Below are positions 1 through 8,634 of a stretch of DNA of 13,239 bases, in pieces. This DNA is from Anaerohalosphaeraceae bacterium (GTDB lineage: Bacteria; Planctomycetota; Phycisphaerae; Sedimentisphaerales; Anaerohalosphaeraceae). Every line of letters starts with the position of its first letter. Position 1 is the first letter of the stretch. A program made the translations under genes and the position numbers. The notes beneath the pieces were generated by a model, which saw nothing but the letters and a program-made list of their open reading frames with translations, was not told where the DNA came from and did not search any database. The stretch lies in the NCBI GenBank assembly GCA_030671565.1, contig DAOVIC010000030.1, positions 1 through 13,239 of the forward strand, written 5' to 3'.

Positions 1-3000
1 AATTCCTGAACGATCATATTGAATCGCTCGTTGTTAGCTTCGTCAAGAGCCGCATCGACCTCGTCAAGGAAGCAGAAGGGCGATGGCTTGCTTCTAAATA
101 CCGAAAACAGAAGTGCCAGTGCCGTCATCGTCTTTTCGCCGCCGCTTAGCAGGCTTATGCTTCGCGTCTCTTTCCCCGGAGGCCGTGCAACGATCTCGAT
201 ACCGCACTCCAGAATATCTTCCGGATCTTCGAGGAATATATCAGCCTTACCGCCCCCAAACAGTTTCCGGAACAACCCCTGGAAGTTCTTGCGAACCTCT
301 TCGAACGTATCGGCGAACTTGCCACGGCTTTCCTTGTTGATCTTTTCGATAAGGTTTTCCAGTTGCGTTTTGCTTTTGTTAAGATCCTCTGCCTGTTGCG
401 CCAGGAACTCATAACGTTGTTCCAGTTCCTGCTGTTCGTCGATCGCATCGACGTTGACATTGCCAAGCCGTTCGATCTTACCCCGTAGCTCTGATATTTC
501 GTTTCGCACCACGTCCCAGTCCAGTTCCGATTGCTCGAAGTCTTCGTATGCCTGCAAAAGATCCATCTGAAGCTCCTCGGTAACACGCTGCCGCAGGTCC
601 TCGTCCTTAACCGACAACTGACCAAGCTGGATCTTGATCTCTTGCATCTGCTCTTCGACCTCTGCCTGATGCGCACGTCCCGCTCGAAGCGATTGTTCCG
701 TCTGCGTCTGCTCGGCCAGAAGCTCGTCAACTTTTCTGTGAAGTTCCGTACTTGCCTTTTGTGCTTCGTCCTTTTCCACGTACAGTTCCGACACCCGCGA
801 GTTAGAGGCCAGGATGTTCCGGTCAGTCTGTTCAAGCTGCTCGTCGCATCCGGTAAGCTCGGACTTCAACGTCTCAAGGCTCATCTGTCCATGCTGAAGC
901 TGCCCATGCAAGCTCGCTATCCGCTGTGTTATAGATTTTTGCTGCTCGGATACCTGTCCGATCTGAACTTTCATATCCGTCAGTTTCGCAGCTTCTGAAT
1001 TAACCATTTCTCTCTTTGCCGCGAACGATTTCTCAAGCTGCTCGATATGTTCTGTACGCGAGGTGTTTATAATTTCCAGATCGTCGAGTTTTTGCTTCGA
1101 GTCGTGTTCTTTCTGAACCGACTGCGTTATCTCCTGTTCGAGCATATCGATCTCGCTCTTTATCACAGGCTGTTCGTTCGTCAGCCGTTTTACATCCTGG
1201 CTGATGATCTGCATTTTGGATTCGACGTCGATCTTTTCGGTACTTGCTTCATAGATAGAGGTCCTAAAGTCCTTGCAAAGCTTTTCAAGGTGTTCGTTTT
1301 GTCTGCTGCCCTTATCCAGTTGACTTTCGATCTCGGCGATTTGCTGCTGGACGCCTGCGATCTCGCTTTGAAGCTGGCTTACCCGGCTCTTTCGCGAGAT
1401 AAGTCCCTCGGCATTACCGACAGGACCGATACATATCGTATTTTCACCGTCGAACATTTCACCGCTTTTAGTGACAAATCTGTACTTGCTGCCAAGCTGT
1501 TTCGACAGACCTATCGCACGTTCAAGACTGTCCACCAGCAGCGTATTACCCAGCAGATTCCACACAAGCCGAGATTGACCGCTGTCATAATCGACGAACT
1601 CGACCATTCTGCCGAACACACCTTCGTATTGCGAAAGGTCGTCGGTACACACAAACGGCTCGACGCTTTCGGTGCAGATAAACTTAACCCTGCTCGCAAC
1701 GTCACTGATGATATTCTTATTCGCCAAAAACGAACTTGCCGAGTTAACCACAAGCGTATCGGTCTTGCCTTCCAGGGCAGCCTCGACTGCGACCGCATAC
1801 TCTTCGCTCGTCTCGATAACATCGGCGATGATACCGCTTACATACCCTTCGCCGCTCCGGGCCTTGTTCAAAATATCCTTAAGCGAGTTGCTAAGCCCCT
1901 CCTGTCTCGACTCCATATCGGACAGAACGTTAAGTTCGCTGCCAAGTGCGCTGCGTCGTTCCTTAGCCTCTGATAATTTGCCGCCGGCCTGCGTCTGTTC
2001 GTCGCCAAGCGATGACAGCTTCGCACGTTTTGACTCCAGTTCGGTTTGAAGCTCTCCCAGAACCTTGTTAATATCGCCCAGCTTCGTTCCGTACAGCGCC
2101 TTTTGCGTAAGAAGTTGTTGCAGTTGTGCGTGTGACGTGTGCGCTCGTCCGCTAAGCCGTTCTTTTTGTCCCGAAAGGTTGCTGCGGTACGTACCCATGC
2201 TTTGTATTTCGTTATGAAGCTGGGCGGTCCTTCGCACGATATCGATGATACCGGATTTTTCGTCTTCAAGATCCGCCTCGATCGTCGCCTGATCGGCGTT
2301 CAGTTCGTTGATCGCTTTTTCCATCTCGATAAGCTCGGCGTTCTTTACCGCGAACACTTCTTTGTTCTTTTCAAGCTCGTCTCTATTTTCCGCAAGCTCT
2401 GTTACGAGTCCGCTGTGCTGCGTTCGTATCTTTGCTGTCTGCTCAGCCGCGTTTTGTTTACGCTCGGCAAGTTCTTCTATTCGCACTTTCAGCATCTCGA
2501 TCCGGTCGAGCTGTTGTTCGATACGGCTCTTAGCGGCGACTAATGCATTGTCAGACTGATTGATCCGGTTTTCTGTTTCGATGATCGTTTTGCCAAGCTC
2601 GCTCATTGCCGCGTCGTCATGAGCTACCTGCGCGACGATCTCGCCAAACCGTTCTCCGATCTTCCCAAGCGATGCTTTTTTCTTATTGCTGCCGGTTACG
2701 ATCTTATGATACTCGCTCAGCGAATAGTTCACACGAAGCTCTTTAAGACGCTCGGAATACTGTAGGTAGTTTCGGGCCTTACCCGCTTGCAGTTTGATGC
2801 TCCGAAGCTGCTTTTGAACTTCCGCAACAATATCAGCCAGACGAAGCATGTTCTGCGAGGTCCGGTCAAGTTTGCGCGACGCTTCTTTTTTGTGTGCTTT
2901 GTATTTGCTTATACCGGCGGCCTCTTCGAAGATCATCCGACGTTCTGTCCGGGACGCGTGAAGAAGTTGATCGATCTGACCCTGTTCGATGATCGAGTAA

Positions 3001-3407
3001 GCGCTTACGCCGATACCGGTATCCATGAACATTTCTTTGATGTCTTTAAGCCGGCAGTTCTTACCGTTGATAAGATATTCGCTTTCGCCGCTGCGATAAA
3101 GCCGCCGGGTTATCTCAAGGGCATCCTGTTCGATGTCAAGCTTGTGAACATCGGAAAAGCAAAGGCTTACCTGAGCCATTCCGCTGGCCTTTCGGCTGCT
3201 CGATCCGCTAAAGATAACATCAGACATATGACCGCTGCGAAGGCTCTTCGGGCTTTGGTTTCCAAGAACCCATTTTAACGCATCGACAACATTACTCTTA
3301 CCGCATCCGTTGGGACCGACAATCGCAGTGATTCCGTCGACAAACTCGAATTCTATCTTATCTGCAAAGCTCTTAAAGCCGTTTACAACTATTTTTTCAA
3401 GTCTCAC
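1..3407 (-). CDS. smc: Chromosome segregation protein SMC (3' end cut by window edge)
   Basis: Structural maintenance of chromosomes ATPase, which forms the SMC-ScpAB condensin that organises and segregates the nucleoid. One frame is open from GTG 3405-3407 to the window edge, giving 1135 residues. The start is set by a GGAGG six bases upstream and by the typical opening [14 protein letters not shown]. Walker A GPNGCGKS lies at residues 31-38, followed by FIEQGQ-type and [10 protein letters not shown] motifs ([22 protein letters not shown]). A long coiled coil follows, then the hinge at about 500-650 (begins [14 protein letters not shown]), and a second coiled coil. The signature LSGGEK is at 1087-1092 and Walker B FCFLDE at 1111-1116 with the D-loop after it. 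Full-length family members are roughly 1150-1200 residues, so about 40-60 are missing beyond position 1. It lies 88 bases downstream of the FlgI-like gene on the same strand and has a possible promoter in that gap. Confidence 0.97.
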   Translation of the reverse strand, partial: MRLEKIVVNGFKSFADKIEFEFVDGITAIVGPNGCGKSNVVDALKWVLGNQSPKSLRSGHMSDVIFSGSSSRKASGMAQVSLCFSDVHKLDIEQDALEITRRLYRSGESEYLINGKNCRLKDIKEMFMDTGIGVSAYSIIEQGQIDQLLHASRTERRMIFEEAAGISKYKAHKKEASRKLDRTSQNMLRLADIVAEVQKQLRSIKLQAGKARNYLQYSERLKELRVNYSLSEYHKIVTGSNKKKASLGKIGERFGEIVAQVAHDDAAMSELGKTIIETENRINQSDNALVAAKSRIEQQLDRIEMLKVRIEELAERKQNAAEQTAKIRTQHSGLVTELAENRDELEKNKEVFAVKNAELIEMEKAINELNADQATIEADLEDEKSGIIDIVRRTAQLHNEIQSMGTYRSNLSGQKERLSGRAHTSHAQLQQLLTQKALYGTKLGDINKVLGELQTELESKRAKLSSLGDEQTQAGGKLSEAKERRSALGSELNVLSDMESRQEGLSNSLKDILNKARSGEGYVSGIIADVIETSEEYAVAVEAALEGKTDTLVVNSASSFLANKNIISDVASRVKFICTESVEPFVCTDDLSQYEGVFGRMVEFVDYDSGQSRLVWNLLGNTLLVDSLERAIGLSKQLGSKYRFVTKSGEMFDGENTICIGPVGNAEGLISRKSRVSQLQSEIAGVQQQIAEIESQLDKGSRQNEHLEKLCKDFRTSIYEASTEKIDVESKMQIISQDVKRLTNEQPVIKSEIDMLEQEITQSVQKEHDSKQKLDDLEIINTSRTEHIEQLEKSFAAKREMVNSEAAKLTDMKVQIGQVSEQQKSITQRIASLHGQLQHGQMSLETLKSELTGCDEQLEQTDRNILASNSRVSELYVEKDEAQKASTELHRKVDELLAEQTQTEQSLRAGRAHQAEVEEQMQEIKIQLGQLSVKDEDLRQRVTEELQMDLLQAYEDFEQSELDWDVVRNEISELRGKIERLGNVNVDAIDEQQELEQRYEFLAQQAEDLNKSKTQLENLIEKINKESRGKFADTFEEVRKNFQGLFRKLFGGGKADIFLEDPEDILECGIEIVARPPGKETRSISLLSGGEKTMTALALLFSVFRSKPSPFCFLDEVDAALDEANNERFNMIVQE

Positions 3408-3427
3408 TTACATCCTCCGTGATACAA

Positions 3428-3456
3428 ATTTATCATGATGTACATTTTATAGACAA
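3428..3456 (-). promoter_or_regulatory. Possible sigma70 promoter of smc
   Basis: Read on the minus strand, TTGTCT (3451-3456) and ATAAAT (3428-3433) are separated by 17 bases and lie just upstream of the smc ribosome binding site (about 3414-3419). Both boxes are partial matches, so this is a tentative call. The 88-base gap is otherwise empty, so read-through from the upstream gene is also possible. Confidence 0.35.
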
Positions 3457-3495
3457 TCCGTTTAAATTGCGACCCAAAACCTATAATTATTGATA

Positions 3496-5157
3496 TTATC
3501 GGCTCGTAGCCGTGGTTTTCTCCAATATTGCACCTGCCGTCGTCATCGCGCCCATCTCAAAAACAGCGTCGATCGAACCATTTTCGCATAGTTTCTTCAA
3601 AAGGGCGATCGTATCGGCATAAGGAACAGATAAACCGTTTCTTTTATGGATGTCGTCATCTTTGGTGGGCGTATCGGACAACGCCTTAATAAGGTCGGTA
3701 ACCGAAAAAGTGGAGATCACGGGCCTGAGCAGACGAGGCTCGGTAGGGTGCTTACGCATTACAGAGATATATTTTTCACCGGCAGGAGCGTTAATTATGA
3801 TCTTTCCGTTATCGGATTCGACAAATATATCCGTATTACAGTAGATCGGCGACCCGAACAGAACGATCTTAGGGGTACCCGAACGCGTCACATAGATCAC
3901 CTTCCGCCCGGGGCAGATCACATTATCGACCATGAAGCTTTTACCGATAAACGTATGCGATATGCTTATGTCACCACGCTTCCGAAGATGATCGTAAGCA
4001 AGGTATTTCGCATCGAAATCGTCGCTTGCGAGTGTTCGCGTAAGAAGACCGGCCGCGTCATTGCGATTGGCGCTTGTACCGATCGCGTTGATCGCATCGA
4101 GACGTAAGGGAGAGGACCTGTCAAGTGCAAAACCGCGAAGAATATCAAGTCCTTTATCGCTCCCTAAACTAAGAAGGCAGCGAGACGCATGAAAGCGTAC
4201 TGCCTCGTCGCTGGAATTCAACAACCCTGACAGTTTACGTATTACAGGTTTGCCGATCGCGTCAAGTGACAGTTCGTTTAGAACTTTATTTCTGGAACCG
4301 GCAAGGTCAGCGACAAGTGAATCGATCATTTGTGATTGAGACTTCACATCGTCGGCAATATAAAGTAAAGTGATCATCGACAAAAATTTCGCTCGCTTGT
4401 CACGCATATTATCGGGGATCGTAATATCGATCTCGGCAGGAGACGTTGCCTTTGCGATATCACGTCCGAACCGTTCGTTGATCCGGTTTCGGATCGCACC
4501 TGCGGTAAAGTAATTCGGGTTGTTAAGGGCCATCCTGATCTTAGCTTCGTTTAAGCAAACACCGCCGTTAAGAATATAACCGTTAACATTATTACTATCC
4601 TTTGCACCACCGGTCTTATCGAGATAGATCGGTCCGGAAGCGTAAGCCATCGTCTTGGCATACTGATTGAAGCGTTGCACACGGCCAAGGGGTTTCAGCT
4701 CGCAAGTGAACAATCGCCCGCCGTCAAGAGATGTTGTTTGCGTACTCGCAAATGCGCCAACCTTAACATCGAATTTCGCGCCCTTTAATGCGATACCGGG
4801 GATAACGCCGTACACCTCGACAATCGCGGTATCCATACTGTTAATTATGCTGTTGGGCGGCATGCCCTTTGTGCCGAGGCTTTGTTGAGTGATGTATTTA
4901 ACAAGAACAGCACGCAATTCAGGAGGACATTCGCTTGACCCGGTCCCATTGAGATTTCCCACAAGCCCGAAACCTCGTACCGGTATCGCACCAAAATCAT
5001 AAAACTCGGCAAGAGCACCGACTGTATTGTTAAGTGTTACAGGTTCATCGACACCTTCATCATCTGCCGTACGCTCGCCGGCACAGCCGAACACAAAACA
5101 AAGGCAGAATAATAAAAGGATTGCTGTAAAGCGGAAATACCCCATGTTATTTACCAT
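3496..5157 (-). CDS. FlgI-like P-ring domain lipoprotein with HEAT repeats
   Basis: A 553-aa putative lipoprotein. Residues 5-24 are a hydrophobic signal segment ending in the lipobox VFG-C, with Cys25 as the lipidation site. Residues about 44-285 resemble the flagellar P-ring protein FlgI: the hallmark GLVGNLNGTGS at 64-74, a following helix matching RQSL-type sequence (ITQQSLGTKG), and a strand-rich part with GGRLFTCELKPL. Residues about 300-395 form HEAT-like repeats (VIRKLSGLL, AVRFHASRCLLSLG, PLRLDAINAIG). The last 150 residues I do not recognise. The chosen start is ATG 5155-5157, which has an AGAG six bases upstream and puts the signal peptide at the N terminus. A TTG at 5208 and an ATG at 5187 in the same frame are alternatives without good ribosome sites. 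No flagellar gene is nearby, so a P-ring role is not established; an envelope ring or scaffold role is only inferred. Confidence 0.82.
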   Translation of the reverse strand: MVNNMGYFRFTAILLLFCLCFVFGCAGERTADDEGVDEPVTLNNTVGALAEFYDFGAIPVRGFGLVGNLNGTGSSECPPELRAVLVKYITQQSLGTKGMPPNSIINSMDTAIVEVYGVIPGIALKGAKFDVKVGAFASTQTTSLDGGRLFTCELKPLGRVQRFNQYAKTMAYASGPIYLDKTGGAKDSNNVNGYILNGGVCLNEAKIRMALNNPNYFTAGAIRNRINERFGRDIAKATSPAEIDITIPDNMRDKRAKFLSMITLLYIADDVKSQSQMIDSLVADLAGSRNKVLNELSLDAIGKPVIRKLSGLLNSSDEAVRFHASRCLLSLGSDKGLDILRGFALDRSSPLRLDAINAIGTSANRNDAAGLLTRTLASDDFDAKYLAYDHLRKRGDISISHTFIGKSFMVDNVICPGRKVIYVTRSGTPKIVLFGSPIYCNTDIFVESDNGKIIINAPAGEKYISVMRKHPTEPRLLRPVISTFSVTDLIKALSDTPTKDDDIHKRNGLSVPYADTIALLKKLCENGSIDAVFEMGAMTTAGAILEKTTATSR

Positions 5158-5229
5158 AAGCTGCTCTTTTCTAATTTGAAAATCCATTTTCTTGACTGCT
5201 TCTTGCAAATGTTTGCCACAGCCCGATAA

Positions 5230-5258
5230 AGCATAGAGACAGTGACCGGCTTAGTCAA
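5230..5258 (-). promoter_or_regulatory. Sigma70-type promoter of the FlgI-like gene
   Basis: On the minus strand TTGACT (5253-5258) and TATGCT (5230-5235) are spaced 17 bases apart, matching 5/6 and 4/6 consensus positions. Transcription would start near 5223, giving a leader of about 65 bases before the ATG at 5157. This also argues against the TTG at 5208 as the start, since it would leave almost no leader. Confidence 0.6.
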
Positions 5259-5317
5259 GAATAATCTATCTGTTGTGTAAGAAAACCGATTTTTCCCACA
5301 TTTAGTGTTTTTGCCCT

Positions 5318-5403
5318 AATGCCGTGGCATTCGCTGCTCAATTATTGCCTGGCGATGCGTGCCAGACCAGAGTTTATCCAGAACTCGCGTCGGGAATAAA
5401 CTC
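5318..5403 (-). other. Cluster of three hairpins behind the small lipoprotein frame
   Basis: Three inverted repeats lie in a row: AATGCC/GGCATT at 5318-5331, CTGGC/GCCAG at 5349-5365, and the 8-bp GAGTTTAT/ATAAACTC at 5370-5403. They sit directly downstream of the minus-strand frame ending at 5411, so they could be its 3' untranslated region. None has a T-run behind it on either strand, so they are not classical intrinsic terminators. Confidence 0.45.
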
Positions 5404-5410
5404 CGGGAAA

Positions 5411-5557
5411 CTATGAACTTTGAGCCAAATTAATGCCATTAGTATGAATTTTCTTTTTGTGTTTCAGTTTGAGATGACGATCAAGCCCTGCGCAGTAAAC
5501 ACAGCACGAAGCAAGACTAAACACCAAAAGCGTGCCTAAAAAACAATATGCATCCAT
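5411..5557 (-). CDS. Small putative lipoprotein, 48 aa
   Basis: A short frame starting at ATG 5555-5557 and ending at TAG 5411-5413. It has a GGAG five bases upstream of the ATG. The protein begins with a hydrophobic stretch (MDAYCFLGTLLVFSLASCC) containing a lipobox-like LASC at residues 15-18. After it comes a short basic tail (residues 25-40 contain eight Lys/Arg and four His). The architecture of ribosome site, signal-like segment and lipobox is what a small secreted lipoprotein or entericidin-like peptide shows, but I do not recognise a family. It lies in the otherwise empty stretch between the FlgI-like gene and the CBS gene, reading away from the latter. Its short length means a chance frame is possible. 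Confidence 0.45.
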   Translation of the reverse strand: MDAYCFLGTLLVFSLASCCVYCAGLDRHLKLKHKKKIHTNGINLAQSS

Positions 5558-5760
5558 CATAACTCCAAAATATCTCAAAACCTCGTCAACTACCCATCAA
5601 ATCGTCACTTCGCGTAAAAGCCCCCAGACGCCACGCGTAAATACGAGTTTTCGTTAAAAAGGTTCTTATCTATTTTCGCAAAATTCACTCAAGAAACCAT
5701 AATAATTACCCGATTCGTAGGTTAGGATAAAAGTCTGTGATATATTAATCAGGAGGCAAA

Positions 5761-6165
5761 TTGTTAAAAGCAAAAGACATCATGAATGAAAATATCGTTT
5801 CAGTAACCAAGGACACTCCATTGATAGAAGCAGCCAGAATAATGGCAAGGAACAATATTTCAGGAATACCGGTTGTCGACGACCGGATGGTTTTAGAAGG
5901 TGTCATTACGGAAAAGGACATTTTGGCACTCTTCGATGTTATGCAGTATGAAGAAAGCAGAACGGTAAACACCACCATGACACACGATGTCATTTCATTT
6001 GATGTAGACGATCTGCTTCTGGAGATATGCGATTGCCTAAAGGAACACGAGTTTAGAAGGGTACCGGTAACCGAAGAAGGAAAACTCGTTGGAATAATCA
6101 GCAGAAGAGATCTGATGAATCATATTGTAAAACAAAGAGAAATGAACGTCTCACGATATAGCTAA
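5761..6165 (+). CDS. CBS-domain pair protein
   Basis: A 134-aa protein made only of two tandem CBS motifs (a Bateman module). The family senses adenosine nucleotides or similar ligands, usually to regulate a partner. CBS1 spans about residues 8-60 with NNISGIPVVDD and GVITEKDIL. CBS2 spans about 73-123 with HEFRRVPVTEEGKLVGIIS. The start is TTG at 5761: AGGAGG lies four bases upstream and the opening MLKAKDIMNENIVSV matches how such proteins begin, whereas the ATG at 5782 would remove part of CBS1. No effector domain is fused and no enzyme is adjacent, so the regulated partner cannot be read from context. The gene converges on the S49-like gene, 87 bases away, with a hairpin between them. Confidence 0.88.
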   Translation: MLKAKDIMNENIVSVTKDTPLIEAARIMARNNISGIPVVDDRMVLEGVITEKDILALFDVMQYEESRTVNTTMTHDVISFDVDDLLLEICDCLKEHEFRRVPVTEEGKLVGIISRRDLMNHIVKQREMNVSRYS

Positions 6166-6218
6166 CCCTGAAAATTAAGTATCCAGCCTGTCACGCACTT
6201 ACATGGTTGTGGAACATC

Positions 6219-6248
6219 CCGATTTATCCGAACTGGTTCGAAAATCGG
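6219..6248. terminator. Hairpin between two convergent genes
   Basis: CCGATTT (6219-6225) pairs with AAATCGG (6242-6248), and inside it CGAA (6229-6232) pairs with TTCG (6237-6240) around CTGG. The structure lies midway in the 87-base gap between the ends of the CBS gene and the S49-like gene, a position where a shared terminator is expected. It lacks a T-run on both strands, so intrinsic termination is not demonstrated. Confidence 0.4.
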
Positions 6249-6252
6249 TTCG

Positions 6253-7710
6253 TTACCTGCGGTAAGCAACATCGTCATAAAGTGCTTCTGCCCTATAAAG
6301 TCGTTTTTCAAGAGTACCGACGGTAATCTCAAGAGGAAGCGCACCGGGAAAACGTCGTCCAAGCACGATCGCACGGTTATAGTTTCTTGTCAGATCGACC
6401 AGGACCAGCGAAAGTTCGTCAAGAAGTTCGTCGGCTGTGATCGTTGGGCGGGTTTCCGTGATCATTGTACCACTGTCAACGCCGACCTGACGACGACGGG
6501 CACGCGTATTAGGCGATTCGTAGCGATCATATTGCAAACTTCCCACACGCCCTTCGATAGGACGGTTATAGACTGGACCATAACCATCGTCGAGCATTCG
6601 TTTGGTCGTCGTGGTTGCCTGATTTTGTATTTTGTCAATTTGGGTGGTAAGGCTGTCACTGCGCTCCTGAAGATAATCGATATCCGCAACGATATTGCTA
6701 AGGGTTCGTCTCGTTGCGATAAATTTCTTGGCGGTCTTTTCGATCTGCCCGCTTCGACGAAGAAGTTTCGCATCAGACGCGTCAAGAGCGTTTAATACAT
6801 CTTGTCGAGAACCCACTACCCCATCAGCCATCTTCGCATAAACTGCATCTTTCGGTTGAAGCACAAGGCTCATCTTTTCGGTCTTTTCGTTATCGGGGCC
6901 TATATAGATTTTCTTGCTGGACCAGGATCGCAACACCGTTTGCGACGGGATCCGGTTCTCGCGGTTTATGAACGATTTCTTTCCATCCTTGCTTGTAATT
7001 TCGATTACATCGACCTGACTGTCAACCATCGCCATCGCCATAATGCCGGGCCGACCCTTACTTTCGGCAAGCAATGCGGTGTAACTTTTATAAGCTGCGA
7101 GGTTGTCAGAGTTGAATATCGCTGCGAAGTCGTCGCCGTAGTACCCGCCAGAACCTGTGATCGGAGCCGCAGAGCCGATTACCGCGATGCCGGCGATGTA
7201 TATCTTATCGCACGCAAGGGCCACAGCCGCCGCCGCGGAATAGGCACCGCCGTCGTTACCACCGTTTATAAAAGCGATCACCGGGCAGTTCGTCGTTCCC
7301 TGGATCGCATCGCAAAGGTTCTTGGCATACTCACCGCGACCGCCCGGCAGGTCGATCTCGATCAGGATCGCAAGTACGCCTTTATTCGACGAATCGATTA
7401 TCGCCTCTGCCACAGAATCGGATATAACTTTGGAAAGCAGGGTTTCATGAGCGTCCAGTTGAATGACCGCAACGCTGTTACGTCGACCAAGCTCATTAGA
7501 AGTCACACGCCAATCATTAAGATTGATCGCGTTGAATTTGCTTTCAACTTCGGAGTAAACATAGGTTCGCCCCTGACGGACTTTTTGAGTCATAAAACCG
7601 TTAAAGCTTTCGCCGGTCTTGACATTTTCAAATGTGTCCGCCCCACAAATCGACGTCAAAAAAAAGATCGCAAATACCGGGATGATTCTTCGCATTAATT
7701 TAGCTTTCAT
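6253..7710 (-). CDS. Secreted ClpP/SppA-fold (S49/NfeD-type) putative serine protease
   Basis: A 485-aa protein with a signal peptide (residues 1-24, ending in ICGA). Residues about 76-300 have a ClpP/crotonase fold like SppA and NfeD: strand VAVIQLD, ILIEIDLPGGRGEYAKNL, VIAFINGGNDGGAYSAAAAVALACDKIYIA, and AVIGSAAPI. The likely nucleophile is Ser158 in GGAYSAA. Lys208, exactly 50 residues on, fits a Ser-Lys dyad and is followed by ESKGRP, reminiscent of the RGRN motif of NfeD. Residues about 320-370 are coiled-coil-like. The membrane and OB domains of NfeD are absent, so this looks periplasmic or secreted and not membrane-embedded. The start ATG 7708-7710 has GGAGG eight bases upstream. Substrate unknown. 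It diverges from rsmD across a 336-base gap. Confidence 0.8.
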   Translation of the reverse strand: MKAKLMRRIIPVFAIFFLTSICGADTFENVKTGESFNGFMTQKVRQGRTYVYSEVESKFNAINLNDWRVTSNELGRRNSVAVIQLDAHETLLSKVISDSVAEAIIDSSNKGVLAILIEIDLPGGRGEYAKNLCDAIQGTTNCPVIAFINGGNDGGAYSAAAAVALACDKIYIAGIAVIGSAAPITGSGGYYGDDFAAIFNSDNLAAYKSYTALLAESKGRPGIMAMAMVDSQVDVIEITSKDGKKSFINRENRIPSQTVLRSWSSKKIYIGPDNEKTEKMSLVLQPKDAVYAKMADGVVGSRQDVLNALDASDAKLLRRSGQIEKTAKKFIATRRTLSNIVADIDYLQERSDSLTTQIDKIQNQATTTTKRMLDDGYGPVYNRPIEGRVGSLQYDRYESPNTRARRRQVGVDSGTMITETRPTITADELLDELSLVLVDLTRNYNRAIVLGRRFPGALPLEITVGTLEKRLYRAEALYDDVAYRR

Positions 7711-7745
7711 AGCAAATGCCTCCGTGATAACTATTCAGTCCTGCT

Positions 7746-7774
7746 ATTGTATCGTGCATAACACACTTATATAA
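7746..7774 (-). promoter_or_regulatory. Possible promoter of the S49-like gene
   Basis: On the minus strand a good -10 box TACAAT (7746-7751) lies 17 bases from a weak -35 TTATAT (7769-7774), about 36 bases upstream of the start codon and clear of the ribosome site. Only three of six -35 positions match consensus. Confidence 0.3.
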
Positions 7775-8009
7775 TAAAAAAACGCATTACACGCTAAGGT
7801 TTTCCCCCTTTTTTGCCCTGCGCGTCGCCGCTATTTACCCAACTTCACAAAACCGCAACAATTTTCATAATAACCCGTTCCCTCCTCAACTACTATAATC
7901 GATTAAAGGTCTCTTTGTTCGCAAAGATATTTGGTAGACTCTTCCATGCAAACCCAAAAAAACATGTACAATTCCAATAAAATCGATACAATAACAGTCG
8001 AACTGAATT

Positions 8010-8041
8010 AACTACGAACTCCTAACTACAAACTACGAACT
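8010..8041 (+). repeat. Short AACTAC repeats in the rsmD leader
   Basis: AACTAC occurs three times (8010-8015, 8024-8029, 8031-8036), and the longer ACTACGAACT occurs twice (8011-8020 and 8032-8041), 21 bases apart. The second copy ends five bases before the rsmD start codon, where a ribosome binding site would normally be; no purine-rich site is present. Confidence 0.6.
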
Positions 8042-8046
8042 AATTA

Positions 8047-8634
8047 ATGCGAATAATCTCAGGTACAAAACGCGGCCTAAAGCTTTTACCGCCAAAGACT
8101 AACGACACCAGACCGATCACCGATCGCGTCAAGGAATCGCTCTTTTCGATTCTATACAAGTACGATATCGTTCCGGACGCACGCGTTGCCGATCTGTTCT
8201 GCGGCACAGGATCGACCGGATTAGAGGCCCTAAGCCGCGGCGCAAACTCATGCGTTTTCGTCGAGCTTTCACGTCCGACAGCCGTCATCTGCCAAAAGAA
8301 CATAGATCGCGCAGATTTCAGCGAACAGGCAACGATCTTAAAAGCCGACGCATTCAGGTCCGGCGCCCCAATGGGGATTGAAAGTGACAAATACGACCTC
8401 GTTTTCGTCGATCCGCCCTACAAAATGGCATTCGACACCGAGCAGGGATCTCAGCTCGGCAAGCTCTTGATAATGATCTCCGAGCAGGTCACAGACAACG
8501 CCATCGTTTCGGTCAGAACCTCCAGCCGTTCCGTCCTGCTGGATACCTACGCAGGCCTAAGGGTCATCGACCGCCGAACATGGGGGAACATGGCGATCAC
8601 ACTACTTCAGCCGGAACCGAAAAATGCCCAGTAA
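8047..8634 (+). CDS. rsmD: 16S rRNA (guanine966-N2)-methyltransferase RsmD
   Basis: A 195-aa SAM-dependent methyltransferase. The family methylates G966 of 16S rRNA during 30S assembly in the cytoplasm. The N terminus MRIISGTKRGLKLLPPK followed by TRPITDRVKESLFSIL (residues 21-36) is the standard RsmD opening. SAM motif I is DLFCGTGSTGLEALSRGA at 49-66. The catalytic motif is DPPY at 122-125. Length is normal for the family. The ATG at 8047 is chosen by this conservation; there is no Shine-Dalgarno sequence before it, only AACTAC repeats. Its last 11 bases overlap the start of the nucleotidyltransferase gene, so the two are almost certainly co-transcribed and translationally coupled. Confidence 0.93.
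   Translation: MRIISGTKRGLKLLPPKTNDTRPITDRVKESLFSILYKYDIVPDARVADLFCGTGSTGLEALSRGANSCVFVELSRPTAVICQKNIDRADFSEQATILKADAFRSGAPMGIESDKYDLVFVDPPYKMAFDTEQGSQLGKLLIMISEQVTDNAIVSVRTSSRSVLLDTYAGLRVIDRRTWGNMAITLLQPEPKNAQ

Larger units (their letters stand above)
7711..8046. other. Divergent intergenic region, no gene seen
   Basis: This 336-base AT-rich gap separates the leftward S49-like gene from the rightward rsmD. It must hold both promoters. I see the candidate for the former at 7746-7774. For rsmD there is a -10-like TACAAT at 7987-7992 without a convincing -35. The last 40 bases carry the repeats noted separately. No coding frame with a ribosome site was found. Confidence 0.5.

Noticed and set aside
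1047..1973. 308-codon open frame on the plus strand inside smc, and shorter ones at 2139-2543 and 2787-3278
   Set aside because: They lie antisense to the continuous SMC frame, which carries all diagnostic motifs. They have no ribosome sites and no recognisable domains.
5158..5208. Upstream TTG 5208 or ATG 5187 as start of the FlgI-like gene
   Set aside because: Neither has a good ribosome site; both would place 10-17 polar residues before the signal peptide, and TTG 5208 is too close to the predicted transcription start.
6802..7698. 298-codon plus-strand frame
   Set aside because: Antisense shadow of the S49-like gene, with arginine/histidine-rich composition typical of such shadows.
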